A stretch of 60,180 bases of DNA from an uncultured Oscillospiraceae bacterium (GTDB lineage: Bacteria; Bacillota; Clostridia; Oscillospirales; Acutalibacteraceae): positions 1 through 60,180 of the forward strand of contig UQQR01000009.1 in assembly GCA_900543215.1 (NCBI GenBank). Reading direction: 5' to 3'. Below the pieces are notes generated by a model. It was not told the DNA's origin. It was given only the letters and a program-made list of their open reading frames with translations, and searched no databases. Positions 16,372 through 24,176 of this stretch are shown here, one piece after another. A program made the position numbers and the translations under genes. Every line of letters begins with the position of its first letter. Position 1 is the first letter of the stretch.

Positions 16372-17016
16372 ATGAAAAAAACATATGCCGTTTTCGGTCT
16401 CGGACGGTACGGACGAGCTGTGGCAACAGAGCTGACCGCTGGCGGAGCAGAAGTATTGGCGGTGGATATAAATGACGAAACCGTAACCGACGCCGCCGCT
16501 GATTTGCCGATTTGCAAATGCGCCGATGTTACCGACCCCGAGGTCATAAAGCGGCTCGGTACAGCCAATATAGACACGGTAATAGTGGCAATGGCGGCAA
16601 ATCTTGAAGCGAGCGTTATGGCAACCATTCTTTGCAAGGAAGCCGGCGTAAAAACCGTTATAACAAAATGCGCAAATGACATACACCGCAAGATTTACGA
16701 AAAAATCGGGGCGGACAAAGTAATAATACCCGAAAAGGAATCGGGCAAACGACTTGCAAAAAACCTGTTAAGCTCAGGCTTTATCGATTTGGTGGAGCTT
16801 TCCGACAATATATCTATGGCAGAGCTTGATGTAAGAGATGAATGGGTAGGCAAAAGCCCTGCCGCGCTTGATCTCAGAAAAAAATACTCTATAAACATTG
16901 TAGCCGTAAAAAGCGGAGATACCGTAGAAACCTCGATAGACCCCCAGCTTCCGCTTACAAAGGAAATGAAATTAATAGTAATTGCCGATACCTCAAAGCT
17001 TGACGGTATAAAATAA
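16372..17016 (+). CDS. ktrA: Potassium uptake regulatory protein KtrA (TrkA family)
   Basis: 214 aa cytosolic RCK protein: N-terminal Rossmann nucleotide-binding domain (VFGLGRYGRAVATEL, acidic residue in AVDIND) and C-terminal RCK_C/TrkA-C domain from about residue 135. ATP/ADP binding here gates KtrB; RCK_C domains of Firmicutes often bind c-di-AMP. Last gene of its operon, ending at a shared terminator. Confidence 0.94.
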   Translation: MKKTYAVFGLGRYGRAVATELTAGGAEVLAVDINDETVTDAAADLPICKCADVTDPEVIKRLGTANIDTVIVAMAANLEASVMATILCKEAGVKTVITKCANDIHRKIYEKIGADKVIIPEKESGKRLAKNLLSSGFIDLVELSDNISMAELDVRDEWVGKSPAALDLRKKYSINIVAVKSGDTVETSIDPQLPLTKEMKLIVIADTSKLDGIK

Positions 17017-17042
17017 AAAAGTGGGTTTACCCCACTTTTTTT
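17015..17042. terminator. Bidirectional terminator between ktrA and the DMT gene
   Basis: AAAAAAGTGGG-TTTAC-CCCACTTTTTTT symmetric hairpin with A/T tracts on both sides. The minus-strand DMT gene ends inside it (stop at 17027-17029). Confidence 0.9.
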
Positions 17043-17896
17043 GTGTTATAAAAGAACATTGCAACGCCCGAGCCGCATATTAAAATATAGCCCAATATAC
17101 TTAAAATGTCGGGTATATCGCCGAAGAAGAAAAATCCGAGTATTGCGGCAAATACAACCTGAAAATAATCGTAAACGGAAATTTCCTTTGCGGGTGCCAA
17201 TAAATACGCCCTTGTAATCCCAAGCTGACCGATACAGGCAAAGGTTCCTGCGAGTACCAGATACAAAAGCTGTGAAATTGACATATGCTTATACCCCGCC
17301 ATCATAAACGGCAGACACAGAAGACACGAAAACGCTGAAAAATAAAAAACTATTCTTTTACTGTTCTCGTTTTTCGAACCGAGCTTACGGACAAAGGTAT
17401 ATGCCGCGCCTGCGCCGAGTCCGCCTAACACCCCTGCAAGCGCCGGCACAGCCGAAGGGCTGTTAAACCCCGGCTTTATAATAAACACGCTTCCGATAAA
17501 CGCAATCGCAACGCCGAGCAGTTGTACTATGCCCGGCTTTTCTTTAAGCAGTATAACCGAAAAAAGAATAGCAAAAAACGGCGAGAGCTTATTAAGCATA
17601 TTTGCGTCGGAAAGGTTAAGCCTGCCGAGAGCATAAAAATTACAAAGCAGACCGAGCGTTCCGCAAATACTCCTGCCGAAAAGCGCGGGTATATTCCCTT
17701 TTTCGGGCATAAAGCTTATTTTTTCCTTCAACATCATAAAAAGGATAAAGATAAAAGCAATGAAATTCCTGAAAAACGCCTTTTGAAAAGCAGGCAGATT
17801 GCCCGAAAGCTTGACAAACAGGGACATAACCGAAAAACCGAATGCCGCAATTAAAACGCAAATTATTCCCTTTACCTTGTTATTTAATTTAACCAT
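17027..17896 (-). CDS. EamA/DMT-family transporter
   Basis: 289 aa, ten predicted helices in two EamA halves (GFSVMSLFVKLSG, RNFIAFIFILFMM, ALGRLNLSDANMLNKLSPFF, VLGGLGAGAAYTFVRKL). Substrate unknown. It has its own promoter, a weak AGTGG ribosome site and its last codons lie in the shared terminator. Confidence 0.88.
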   Translation of the reverse strand: MVKLNNKVKGIICVLIAAFGFSVMSLFVKLSGNLPAFQKAFFRNFIAFIFILFMMLKEKISFMPEKGNIPALFGRSICGTLGLLCNFYALGRLNLSDANMLNKLSPFFAILFSVILLKEKPGIVQLLGVAIAFIGSVFIIKPGFNSPSAVPALAGVLGGLGAGAAYTFVRKLGSKNENSKRIVFYFSAFSCLLCLPFMMAGYKHMSISQLLYLVLAGTFACIGQLGITRAYLLAPAKEISVYDYFQVVFAAILGFFFFGDIPDILSILGYILICGSGVAMFFYNTKKVG

Positions 17897-17930
17897 TAAA
17901 CCACTTTTTTCTCAATTTAATCACATATAA

Positions 17931-17958
17931 ATTATATATGTAAACGAAAAAAAGTCAA
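17931..17958 (-). promoter_or_regulatory. Promoter of the DMT gene
   Basis: TTGACT (17953-17958) and TATAAT (17931-17936), 16-bp spacer, directly downstream of the alcohol dehydrogenase terminator. Confidence 0.75.
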
Positions 17959-17989
17959 GAGAAAGGACCTCCGCCGCAGCGGAGGTCCT
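17953..17989 (-). terminator. Terminator of the alcohol dehydrogenase gene
   Basis: Minus-strand stem AGGACCTCCGC / GCGGAGGTCCT (11 bp, 4-nt loop) followed by TTCTCTTGACTTTTTTT; the T-run overlaps the -35 of the next gene. Confidence 0.8.
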
Positions 17990-18009
17990 ATTAAAATACG
18001 ATTTAAGAA

Positions 18010-19155
18010 TTACATGAGACTTTTGTATATCTCTGCAATTTCCTCAACGCTTGTATCTCTCGGGTTACCGGGACGGCAAGCATCGGCATAAGCGGACTCC
18101 GCAAGCGCGGGAATGTCTTCTTCCTTTACTATGCCCTTTAATGTGGTGGGAATACCTACATCCTCGGCAAGCTGTCTTACAGCCTCAACTGCCGCCTTGC
18201 GGTATTCTTCCTGAGTCATACCGTCAACACCTTCAACGCCCATTGCCTTGGCAATGTCCTTATACTTTTCACCGGTGTACTCTGCGTTATAAGCCATAAC
18301 AGCCGGAAGAAGTATAGCGCAAGCCTTGCCGTGCGGAGTATCGTAGTAAGCCGAAAGAGTATGAGCCATAGAGTGGTCAACACCGAGACCTACATTAGAG
18401 AAGCCCATACCGGCAACATACTGACCGAGAGCCATTCCCTCTCTGCCGTCCTTGCCGTTTTTAACGGCATCACGGAGCGAACGGGCGATAATTTCGATTG
18501 CCTTTATATGGAACATGTCCGAAAGCTCCCAAGCGCCCTTTGTTATGTATCCCTCGATTGCGTGGGTAAGAGCGTCCATACCGGTAGCGGCGGTAAGAGA
18601 AGCCGGCATTGTAGACATCATATCGGGGTCAACAACAGCCACAACCGGAATGTCGTGCGCGTCAACGCAAACGAATTTGCGCTTTTTCTCAACATCGGTA
18701 ATAACATAGTTGATTGTTACCTCCGCGGCAGTACCTGCGGTGGTAGGAACCGCGATTATCGGAACACATTTGTTCTTTGTCGGCGCTACACCCTCAAGAG
18801 AACGGACATCGGCAAATTCGGGATTTGCTATAATAATGCCGATAGCCTTAGCGGTATCCATAGAAGAGCCGCCGCCGATAGCTACTATGCAGTCGGCGCC
18901 GCATGCCTTGAATTCGGAAACGCCGTGCTGTACATTTTCAATAGTCGGATTCGGCTTAATGTCGGAATAGAGCTTATAATCTATACCGGCAGCCTCAAGA
19001 ATATCGGTAACCTTTTTTGAAACGCCGAATTTAACAAGATCGGGGTCGGAGGCAACGAAAACCTTTTTAAAGCCTCTGCTTTTAATTTCATCCGGTATTG
19101 CCTTAATAGCACCCGAACCGTGATAAGAAGTTTCATTGAGCATAAATTTGTTCAT
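18010..19155 (-). CDS. Iron-containing alcohol dehydrogenase (FucO-like)
   Basis: 381 aa, group III ADH. The NAD-binding GGGSSMDTAKAIGI and the Fe2+-ligand segments GMDALTHAIEGY and GVDHSMAHTLSAYYDTPHGK are intact. It interconverts aldehydes or ketones and alcohols with NAD(P)H; close relatives are lactaldehyde reductase and 1,3-propanediol dehydrogenase, and the exact substrate is not readable. Monocistronic, with consensus promoter and terminator. Confidence 0.93.
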   Translation of the reverse strand: MNKFMLNETSYHGSGAIKAIPDEIKSRGFKKVFVASDPDLVKFGVSKKVTDILEAAGIDYKLYSDIKPNPTIENVQHGVSEFKACGADCIVAIGGGSSMDTAKAIGIIIANPEFADVRSLEGVAPTKNKCVPIIAVPTTAGTAAEVTINYVITDVEKKRKFVCVDAHDIPVVAVVDPDMMSTMPASLTAATGMDALTHAIEGYITKGAWELSDMFHIKAIEIIARSLRDAVKNGKDGREGMALGQYVAGMGFSNVGLGVDHSMAHTLSAYYDTPHGKACAILLPAVMAYNAEYTGEKYKDIAKAMGVEGVDGMTQEEYRKAAVEAVRQLAEDVGIPTTLKGIVKEEDIPALAESAYADACRPGNPRDTSVEEIAEIYKSLM

Positions 19156-19182
19156 AAGGATTCACCTTTCCTTTTTTCTTTA

Positions 19183-19211
19183 ATTATACACAGTAAAATC
19201 CGTATATTCAA
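19183..19211 (-). promoter_or_regulatory. Promoter of the alcohol dehydrogenase gene
   Basis: TTGAAT (19206-19211) and TATAAT (19183-19188), 17-bp spacer; AGGAAAGGTGA precedes the ATG. Confidence 0.82.
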
Positions 19212-19293
19212 TTATAAAATTGTGAATATTATGTTACTTTTGAGAAGAAACACATAAAAAATGAATAATTATTAACTTAGGACACGGATTTGA

Positions 19294-20022
19294 TTAATTA
19301 AGGTCGGAAAGCTTTTTAATAAGAGAGGTTGCGGCTTTATAAATGCTGTTTATATCCTTTTTGTTTTCAAGAACCGTATCTGAAACACGGCGGCAGGAAA
19401 TTTGAAGTCCGTCGGGTAAATTGCCGAAATTTTCCGTTGCGGTAGCTTTGTAGAAATCCTCACCCAGGGCAAGCGGTTCTCCGTCAAATATGCTTGTATT
19501 GTCCGAAATGCCCTCCAAATACTTATAGGAATCCTTGTCGGTTATATATATCAACGCCTTTTCGTCCCCCGCAATCAGGGTTTGGAGCTTGGTAAGCATT
19601 GTGTTTTTATACTGCACATTTCCCTTATCCGAAAAGCTGCAATTTATAACCTGAACCTTAACCTCACCGTCATTATTGACATCTTCGGCATATTTTCCTA
19701 AATACTCGGCAATTTTTTCGGTCTGCTCGTCAAGCACCGGTGTATATGTGAAATAAACCGCTTCAAAATCATACTTCGGCCTTGAAACGCACTGCGTGAT
19801 AAGCACCGCAAGCACAACGGTAACAGCCGTAACGGCTACAACATACCACTTGTACTGAAACCAGAAATTATCCCATTTTTCCTTAGGCGTTTTCGGAACT
19901 ATCGCAACCTCGCTCGGCTTCGGCGGAGCTTCCATTTCACCGTGCTGCATTTTTTTAAGCTCTAAAAACTCTTCCCTTGCGCGGCGCTGCTCCTCTAATA
20001 TTTCGTTTTTCTTATCTGCCAT
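19294..20022 (-). CDS. Hypothetical single-span membrane protein
   Basis: 242 aa. A charged, helical cytoplasmic N-terminus (residues 1-55, LEEQRRAREEFLELKKMQ) is followed by one membrane span at about 60-80 (WYVVAVTAVTVVLAVLI) and an extracytoplasmic alpha/beta-looking domain of ~160 residues (YDFEAVYFTYTPVLDEQTEK, VKVQVINCSF, KALIYITDKDSYKYL). This resembles small anchored proteins common in Clostridia, but I recognise no named family. Own promoter; flanked by adh and gap. Confidence 0.8.
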   Translation of the reverse strand: MADKKNEILEEQRRAREEFLELKKMQHGEMEAPPKPSEVAIVPKTPKEKWDNFWFQYKWYVVAVTAVTVVLAVLITQCVSRPKYDFEAVYFTYTPVLDEQTEKIAEYLGKYAEDVNNDGEVKVQVINCSFSDKGNVQYKNTMLTKLQTLIAGDEKALIYITDKDSYKYLEGISDNTSIFDGEPLALGEDFYKATATENFGNLPDGLQISCRRVSDTVLENKKDINSIYKAATSLIKKLSDLN

Positions 20023-20039
20023 TCTTTACACCCTGTATT

Positions 20040-20068
20040 AATATAACACTTTTTCGGGCGCCGTGCAA
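20040..20068 (-). promoter_or_regulatory. Promoter of the single-span membrane protein gene
   Basis: TTGCAC (20063-20068) and TATATT (20040-20045), 17-bp spacer, 18 bp upstream of the start codon. Confidence 0.7.
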
Positions 20069-20106
20069 GTAAGCATTGTTTCATATATGTAAACATTTTA
20101 TAAACC

Positions 20107-20137
20107 AAAACGCCCCGTGCAAAGGCACGAGGCGTTT
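20107..20137 (-). terminator. Terminator of gap
   Basis: Minus-strand stem AAACGCCTCGTGC / GCACGGGGCGTTT, loop CTTT, then TTGG; one G-U pair. Placed 20 nt after the gap stop. Confidence 0.85.
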
Positions 20138-20156
20138 ATCTTCCGTTTATACGGAA

Positions 20157-21167
20157 TTAGATTTCGGCAAAGTACTTAATTGTACGAACCATCTGGCTTG
20201 TGTAGCTGTTCTCGTTATCATACCAAGAAACAACCTGTACCTGATAGGTGTCGTCATCAATCTTAGTAACCATTGTCTGTGTAGCGTCGAAGAGCGAACC
20301 GTAGGTGATGCCGATAATATCAGAAGATACGAGCGGCTCCTCGGTGTAGCCGAAGGAAGCTGAAGAAGCAGCCTTCATAGCGGCGTTGATGCCTTCAACG
20401 GTAACATCCTTGCCCTTAACAACAGCAACAAGAATGGTGGTAGAACCGGTCGGAACCGGAACACGCTGAGCAGAACCGATAAGCTTACCGTTAAGCTCCG
20501 GGATAACAAGACCGATAGCCTTAGCAGCACCTGTTGAGTTCGGAACAATGTTTACAGCGGCAGCACGGGCACGACGAAGGTCGCCCTTTCTGTGCGGGCC
20601 GTCAAGAACCATCTGATCGCCTGTGAAAGCGTGAACAGTGGTCATAATACCGCTCTGAATGGGAGCATACTTGTTAAGAGTATCAGCCATAGGAGCCAAG
20701 CAGTTTGTGGTGCAGGAAGCGGCAGAGATAATCTTATCGTCAGCGTCAAGAGTTTTTTCGTTAACGCTGTAAACGATAGTCTTAAGATCCTTACCCGCGG
20801 GAGCGGAGATAACAACCTTTTTAGCGCCTGCGTCGATATGAGCCTGAGCCTTATCCTTAGAAGTGTAGAAGCCTGTGCACTCAAGAACAACATCTACGCC
20901 GATTTCTCCCCACGGAAGATCGGCAGCGTTCTTTTCAGCATAGATTTTAATGGTCTTGCCGTCTACTGTGATGCTGTCTTCTCCGGCAGAAACCTTGTCC
21001 GCAAGAGCATATCTGCCCTGAGCAGAGTCATACTTGAGAAGATGAGCGAGCATAGCGGGGCTTGTAAGATCGTTAATAGCAACAACCTCATAACCCTCTG
21101 CGCCGAACATCTGACGGAAAGCGAGACGGCCGATACGGCCGAAACCATTGATAGCAACTTTTACCAT
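20157..21167 (-). CDS. gap: Glyceraldehyde-3-phosphate dehydrogenase (type I)
   Basis: 336 aa glycolytic enzyme oxidising G3P with NAD+ and phosphate. NAD-binding VAINGFGRIGRLAFRQ, catalytic Cys in SAASCTTNCLAPMA, and the C-terminal WYDNENSYTSQMVRT are intact. Start at ATG 21167 (GGAGGT 7 nt upstream), nine codons inside the longest frame. It is not linked to pgk/tpi here and is flanked by its own promoter and terminator. Expected to be strongly expressed. Confidence 0.97.
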   Translation of the reverse strand: MVKVAINGFGRIGRLAFRQMFGAEGYEVVAINDLTSPAMLAHLLKYDSAQGRYALADKVSAGEDSITVDGKTIKIYAEKNAADLPWGEIGVDVVLECTGFYTSKDKAQAHIDAGAKKVVISAPAGKDLKTIVYSVNEKTLDADDKIISAASCTTNCLAPMADTLNKYAPIQSGIMTTVHAFTGDQMVLDGPHRKGDLRRARAAAVNIVPNSTGAAKAIGLVIPELNGKLIGSAQRVPVPTGSTTILVAVVKGKDVTVEGINAAMKAASSASFGYTEEPLVSSDIIGITYGSLFDATQTMVTKIDDDTYQVQVVSWYDNENSYTSQMVRTIKYFAEI

Positions 21168-21199
21168 TGGAAAAACCTCCTTAATATTTTGCATTTTCT

Positions 21200-21228
21200 A
21201 TTTTACTCTATTTGTCCGACATTTTCAA
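21200..21228 (-). promoter_or_regulatory. Promoter of gap
   Basis: TTGAAA (21223-21228) and TAAAAT (21200-21205), 17-bp spacer. Confidence 0.8.
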
Positions 21229-21307
21229 GCTATTTGTTTAATCTTTAACAATTTTTTTAATTTTTATGAAAAATGGCATAATAATCTTACCTGAGGAGGC
21301 GCACAAT

Positions 21308-21871
21308 ATGATATTTTTTCCAAACCGTGTGCAGCGTTATACATCTGCACTGCGGTTATATATACAACATTCCGTTCTGCAAAAGGGACTTAGCCGTTCT
21401 CACACGGCACAACTTAAAAAAATCACGCTTGCGGAGGCTCTTGCGTCTAAAAACGAAATCTCACCCGTAAATATAAACGAGCTGTCGGATTCATTGCTCG
21501 GTACGGCACAGATACTGATGTTTAAAAACGCCGAACCGCTTAAGGTAGAATTGGACGGCGGCGGCGTGTTTTTAATAAATAAACAGCTTTATACCGCCCT
21601 TGTTTTGGAGCTTGTAGACTGCGGCTGTGAAAAAATAGCGGTTATAAGCCGCAGTCCGAATACGGTGATTAAGGCAAGAAGGCTTTGTAAATACGGCAAT
21701 CTGCCGAAAATTGTTAAGGCTATGTCGGGCGACCTTATGGTTGAAACAAAAAGCGGTGCCGCGATAATCAGATTTCCGAGTCCGTCAACAACGCTAAAGG
21801 CAAAAAAAACGGAAAATGAATGGTATTATCTTTTGGACAGCTTCTCGCCTGTTAATATATGGCTTAAATAA
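21308..21871 (+). CDS. Hypothetical protein with a degenerate histidine-kinase-like layout
   Basis: 187 aa from ATG 21308, chosen because GAGGAGG sits 8 nt upstream (an in-frame ATG at 21266 has no site). The N-terminal half looks like a helical hairpin. The C-terminal half has an ATPase-like order: INKQLYTALVLELV where an N-box helix would be, then SGDLMVETKSGAAIIRFPSP resembling the G2/strand end of HATPase_c. The N-box Asn and the G1 glycines are absent, so ATP binding is doubtful. A Spo0B- or anti-sigma-like scaffold is a guess; no family is recognised with certainty. Confidence 0.6.
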   Translation: MIFFPNRVQRYTSALRLYIQHSVLQKGLSRSHTAQLKKITLAEALASKNEISPVNINELSDSLLGTAQILMFKNAEPLKVELDGGGVFLINKQLYTALVLELVDCGCEKIAVISRSPNTVIKARRLCKYGNLPKIVKAMSGDLMVETKSGAAIIRFPSPSTTLKAKKTENEWYYLLDSFSPVNIWLK

Positions 21872-21874
21872 CTG

Positions 21875-21903
21875 TTGTGCCAAACGGCAAACTGTGTTAT
21901 AAT
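21875..21903 (+). promoter_or_regulatory. Promoter of luxS
   Basis: TTGTGC (21875-21880) and TATAAT (21898-21903), 17-bp spacer. A short inverted repeat TGCC-aaac-GGCA lies just downstream of the -35. Confidence 0.65.
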
Positions 21904-21926
21904 AATTTAGTTAAAGAGGTGTTCCT

Positions 21927-22388
21927 ATGAAAAAAATTGCCAGCTTTACCGTTGACCACGATAAGCTTGAAAAGGGAATGTATATTTCCCGTATAGACGG
22001 CGACGCCGTAACCTACGACATCCGTATGAAAAAACCGAACGGCGGCGATTACCTGTCAAACGGCGCGCTCCATACCTTTGAGCATTTGTTTGCCACTTTT
22101 GTACGAAACGGCAAGTATTCGGACTGCGTGATCTATGTGGGTCCTATGGGTTGCCGCACAGGCTTTTATATGATATTGCGCGATTCGGTATCGGGCACTG
22201 AAGCAATAGAGCTTGTTAAAAGCTGTTTCGGGTTTATTGCCGATTTCACGGGTGAAATACCCGGAAGCAAACGGAAAGAATGCGGAAATTATCTTGAACA
22301 CGACCTTGACGGGGCGAAAGCCGCCGCACGGGATATGCTTTCCGTTTTAGAAAATTGGCAAACAGAGAACCTTAAATACAAGGAATGA
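21927..22388 (+). CDS. luxS: S-ribosylhomocysteine lyase LuxS
   Basis: 153 aa metalloenzyme cleaving S-ribosylhomocysteine to homocysteine and DPD, the AI-2 precursor. Metal ligands H49-x3-H53 (HTFEH, with catalytic Glu52) and Cys119 (KECGNYLEHD), and the catalytic Cys76 in GCRTGFY, are all present at family spacing. RBS AGAGGTG. It works downstream of MtnN, encoded at 43600-44301. The rhodanese-TtcA gene follows 4 nt later. Confidence 0.96.
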   Translation: MKKIASFTVDHDKLEKGMYISRIDGDAVTYDIRMKKPNGGDYLSNGALHTFEHLFATFVRNGKYSDCVIYVGPMGCRTGFYMILRDSVSGTEAIELVKSCFGFIADFTGEIPGSKRKECGNYLEHDLDGAKAAARDMLSVLENWQTENLKYKE

Positions 22389-22392
22389 AAAA

Positions 22393-23535
22393 ATGGAAAT
22401 TACGGTAGAAGAGCTGCAAAAGCTTAATAAGGACAGTTATGTGCTTTACGATATAAGAGACAGCCTTGAACGGAGCTACGGCTATATTCCCGATTCCGTA
22501 AGCATAGCTCCCGAAGAAATTGAAAGCCGCCACGCAGAGTCAAATTCCAAATCTGCGGTAATATATTGCGCAAGGGGCGTTGTAAGTCTTGACATAGCAA
22601 AAAGCCTTTGCGAAAAGGGTATAAAAGCATACAGCCTTAAGGACGGCTACATATCGTGGTTAAGATATGAAATGAATCGGCAAAACGCCGATATTGTTTG
22701 CCAAAGCGCCGAAAGAAGTCTGCACAAAAAGTTTAAGAAAAATATTTTCGGCAAATTTATAAAGGCGCTTAAAACCTACCGCCTTGTAAACGAGGGAGAC
22801 AAAATCGCGGTTTGCATATCGGGCGGTAAGGATTCCTTTCTTATGGCAAAGCTTTTTCAAGAGCTGAAGCTTCACAGCCCCGTGAACTTTGATGTTGAAT
22901 ATATCGTTATGGATCCCGGCTACAACGCCGAAAACCGTAATATAATAGAGCAAAACGCAAAGATGCTTAAAATACCGATAAAGATTTTCGAATCTAATAT
23001 ATTCGAGTCGGTTTATACGGTAGAAAAATCTCCCTGTTACCTCTGCGCCCGTATGAGAAGGGGTTATCTTTACAGCTTTGCGAAAAGTCTCGGCTGTAAC
23101 AAAATAGCGCTCGGCCACCATTATGACGATGTGATAGAAACAATACTTATGGGTATGCTTCACGGCGCGCAGATACAAACTATGATGCCGAAGCTTCACA
23201 GCACAAATTTTGAAGGTATGGAGCTTATAAGGCCGCTGTATTTTGTCCGTGAGGACGATATAAAGGCGTGGCGTGACTTTAACGGTCTGCACTTTATTCA
23301 GTGCGCCTGCAAATTTACGGATACCTGCACCACCTGCAACAACGGCGAAAACCACTCAAAGCGTCAGGAAACAAAAGAGCTTATAAGAGCTCTTAAAAAA
23401 AGTAATCCCGATGTTGAAAAATGCATTTTTAAAAGCGTTGAAAATGTTAATGTAGATACAGTTATCGCCTATAAGCAAAATGGCGTAAGGCATAATTTCC
23501 TTGATGATTATGACATTGACAAAAATAAAAATTGA
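22393..23535 (+). CDS. Rhodanese-TtcA fusion: tRNA-thiolation-type PP-loop protein
   Basis: 380 aa. Residues 1-95 form a rhodanese domain (DIRDSLERSYGYIPDS; persulfide loop CARGVVS with Cys59). Residues ~115-370 form a TtcA-type PP-loop ATPase (SGGKDS at 143-148, CYLC at 215-218, GHHYDDVIETILM, and Cys304/306/312/315). TtcA enzymes make 2-thiocytidine at tRNA position 32 via an Fe-S centre. A fused rhodanese could supply sulfur in cis; that is inference. Close spacing to luxS suggests co-transcription and a sulfur theme. Confidence 0.85.
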   Translation: MEITVEELQKLNKDSYVLYDIRDSLERSYGYIPDSVSIAPEEIESRHAESNSKSAVIYCARGVVSLDIAKSLCEKGIKAYSLKDGYISWLRYEMNRQNADIVCQSAERSLHKKFKKNIFGKFIKALKTYRLVNEGDKIAVCISGGKDSFLMAKLFQELKLHSPVNFDVEYIVMDPGYNAENRNIIEQNAKMLKIPIKIFESNIFESVYTVEKSPCYLCARMRRGYLYSFAKSLGCNKIALGHHYDDVIETILMGMLHGAQIQTMMPKLHSTNFEGMELIRPLYFVREDDIKAWRDFNGLHFIQCACKFTDTCTTCNNGENHSKRQETKELIRALKKSNPDVEKCIFKSVENVNVDTVIAYKQNGVRHNFLDDYDIDKNKN

Positions 23536-23544
23536 CCTTATAAT
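23516..23544 (+). promoter_or_regulatory. Promoter of the DUF4364 gene
   Basis: Perfect TTGACA (23516-23521) and TATAAT (23539-23544), 17-bp spacer; the -35 lies in the last codons of the rhodanese-TtcA gene. Confidence 0.85.
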
Positions 23545-23580
23545 AGTTAGGCAAGATAACTGAAGAAAAGGAGTTTTAGC

Positions 23581-24138
23581 TTGGAAAAGGACGCTGTTTC
23601 CGCCGGAGTTTCCGAAGTCGGCGGTTTATTTAACACGGCTGAAATAAAAATTCTTGTTTGTTATATTTTTTCGTCTATCAATTTCCCGATTCCCGGCAGA
23701 ATGCTTGCGGATACTCTCCATTACGAGGGTATAGCCAACTGCTTTGAGGTAAACGACGCAATAGACGCGCTTTGCAAAAGCGGTCATCTGAAATCTGCGG
23801 ACAGCAGTGATGACACCTACACCGTAACCGACGCAGGCCGCCAGATTGCCGATACGCTTAAAACATCTCTCCCCATTGCGGTAAAGGAAAGAGCGTACAG
23901 AGCGGCGCTTAAAATGGTGTCCCGTTTCAGAAACGCAAAAGAAAGCATTACCGAAATATCGCACGAGGACGGCAAGACCTATATAACCTGCTCCGCCACT
24001 GACCACGGAAAGCCATTTATAAGCGTAAAGCTTTTGGTTGCCGACGAGGAACAGGCGCTTTACATTAAAGACCGTTTTCTTAACAACAGTAATATTTATT
24101 CGGAAATAATAGAGTTGCTTACAAAACCCGAAAAATAA
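23581..24138 (+). CDS. DUF4364 family winged-helix-like protein
   Basis: 185 aa starting with TTG 23581 behind AAGGAG. Clostridial DUF4364 proteins have an N-terminal winged-helix-like half (FNTAEIKILVCYIFSSINFPI, EVNDAIDALCKSGHL, YTVTDAGRQIADTL) and an alpha/beta C-terminal half. A DNA-binding regulator is likely from the fold but no target is known. Monocistronic, ending in a bidirectional terminator. Confidence 0.8.
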   Translation: MEKDAVSAGVSEVGGLFNTAEIKILVCYIFSSINFPIPGRMLADTLHYEGIANCFEVNDAIDALCKSGHLKSADSSDDTYTVTDAGRQIADTLKTSLPIAVKERAYRAALKMVSRFRNAKESITEISHEDGKTYITCSATDHGKPFISVKLLVADEEQALYIKDRFLNNSNIYSEIIELLTKPEK

Positions 24139-24176
24139 AAAAGCTTAAGCCAATTTTTGTTGGCTTAAGCTTTTTT
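24137..24176. terminator. Bidirectional terminator between the DUF4364 and FAD-protein genes
   Basis: AAGCTTAAGCCAA / TTGGCTTAAGCTT, 13-bp perfect stem with a 6-nt loop and A/T tracts on both sides. The stop codon of the minus-strand gene (24165-24167) is inside the stem. Confidence 0.92.

Noticed and set aside
18331..19020. Long open frame (229 aa) on the plus strand opposite the alcohol dehydrogenase
   Set aside because: It is the reverse reading of a clearly conserved ADH, has no ribosome site or family resemblance, and reflects codon bias of the real gene.
19156..19293. Rex-type redox operator upstream of the alcohol dehydrogenase
   Set aside because: A TTGTGAATATTATGTTAC stretch is only loosely similar and not symmetric; no convincing TTGTTAA-N4-TTAACAA site.
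22660..23355. 231-aa open frame on the minus strand opposite the rhodanese-TtcA gene
   Set aside because: Antisense shadow of an unambiguous coding region; no start signal.
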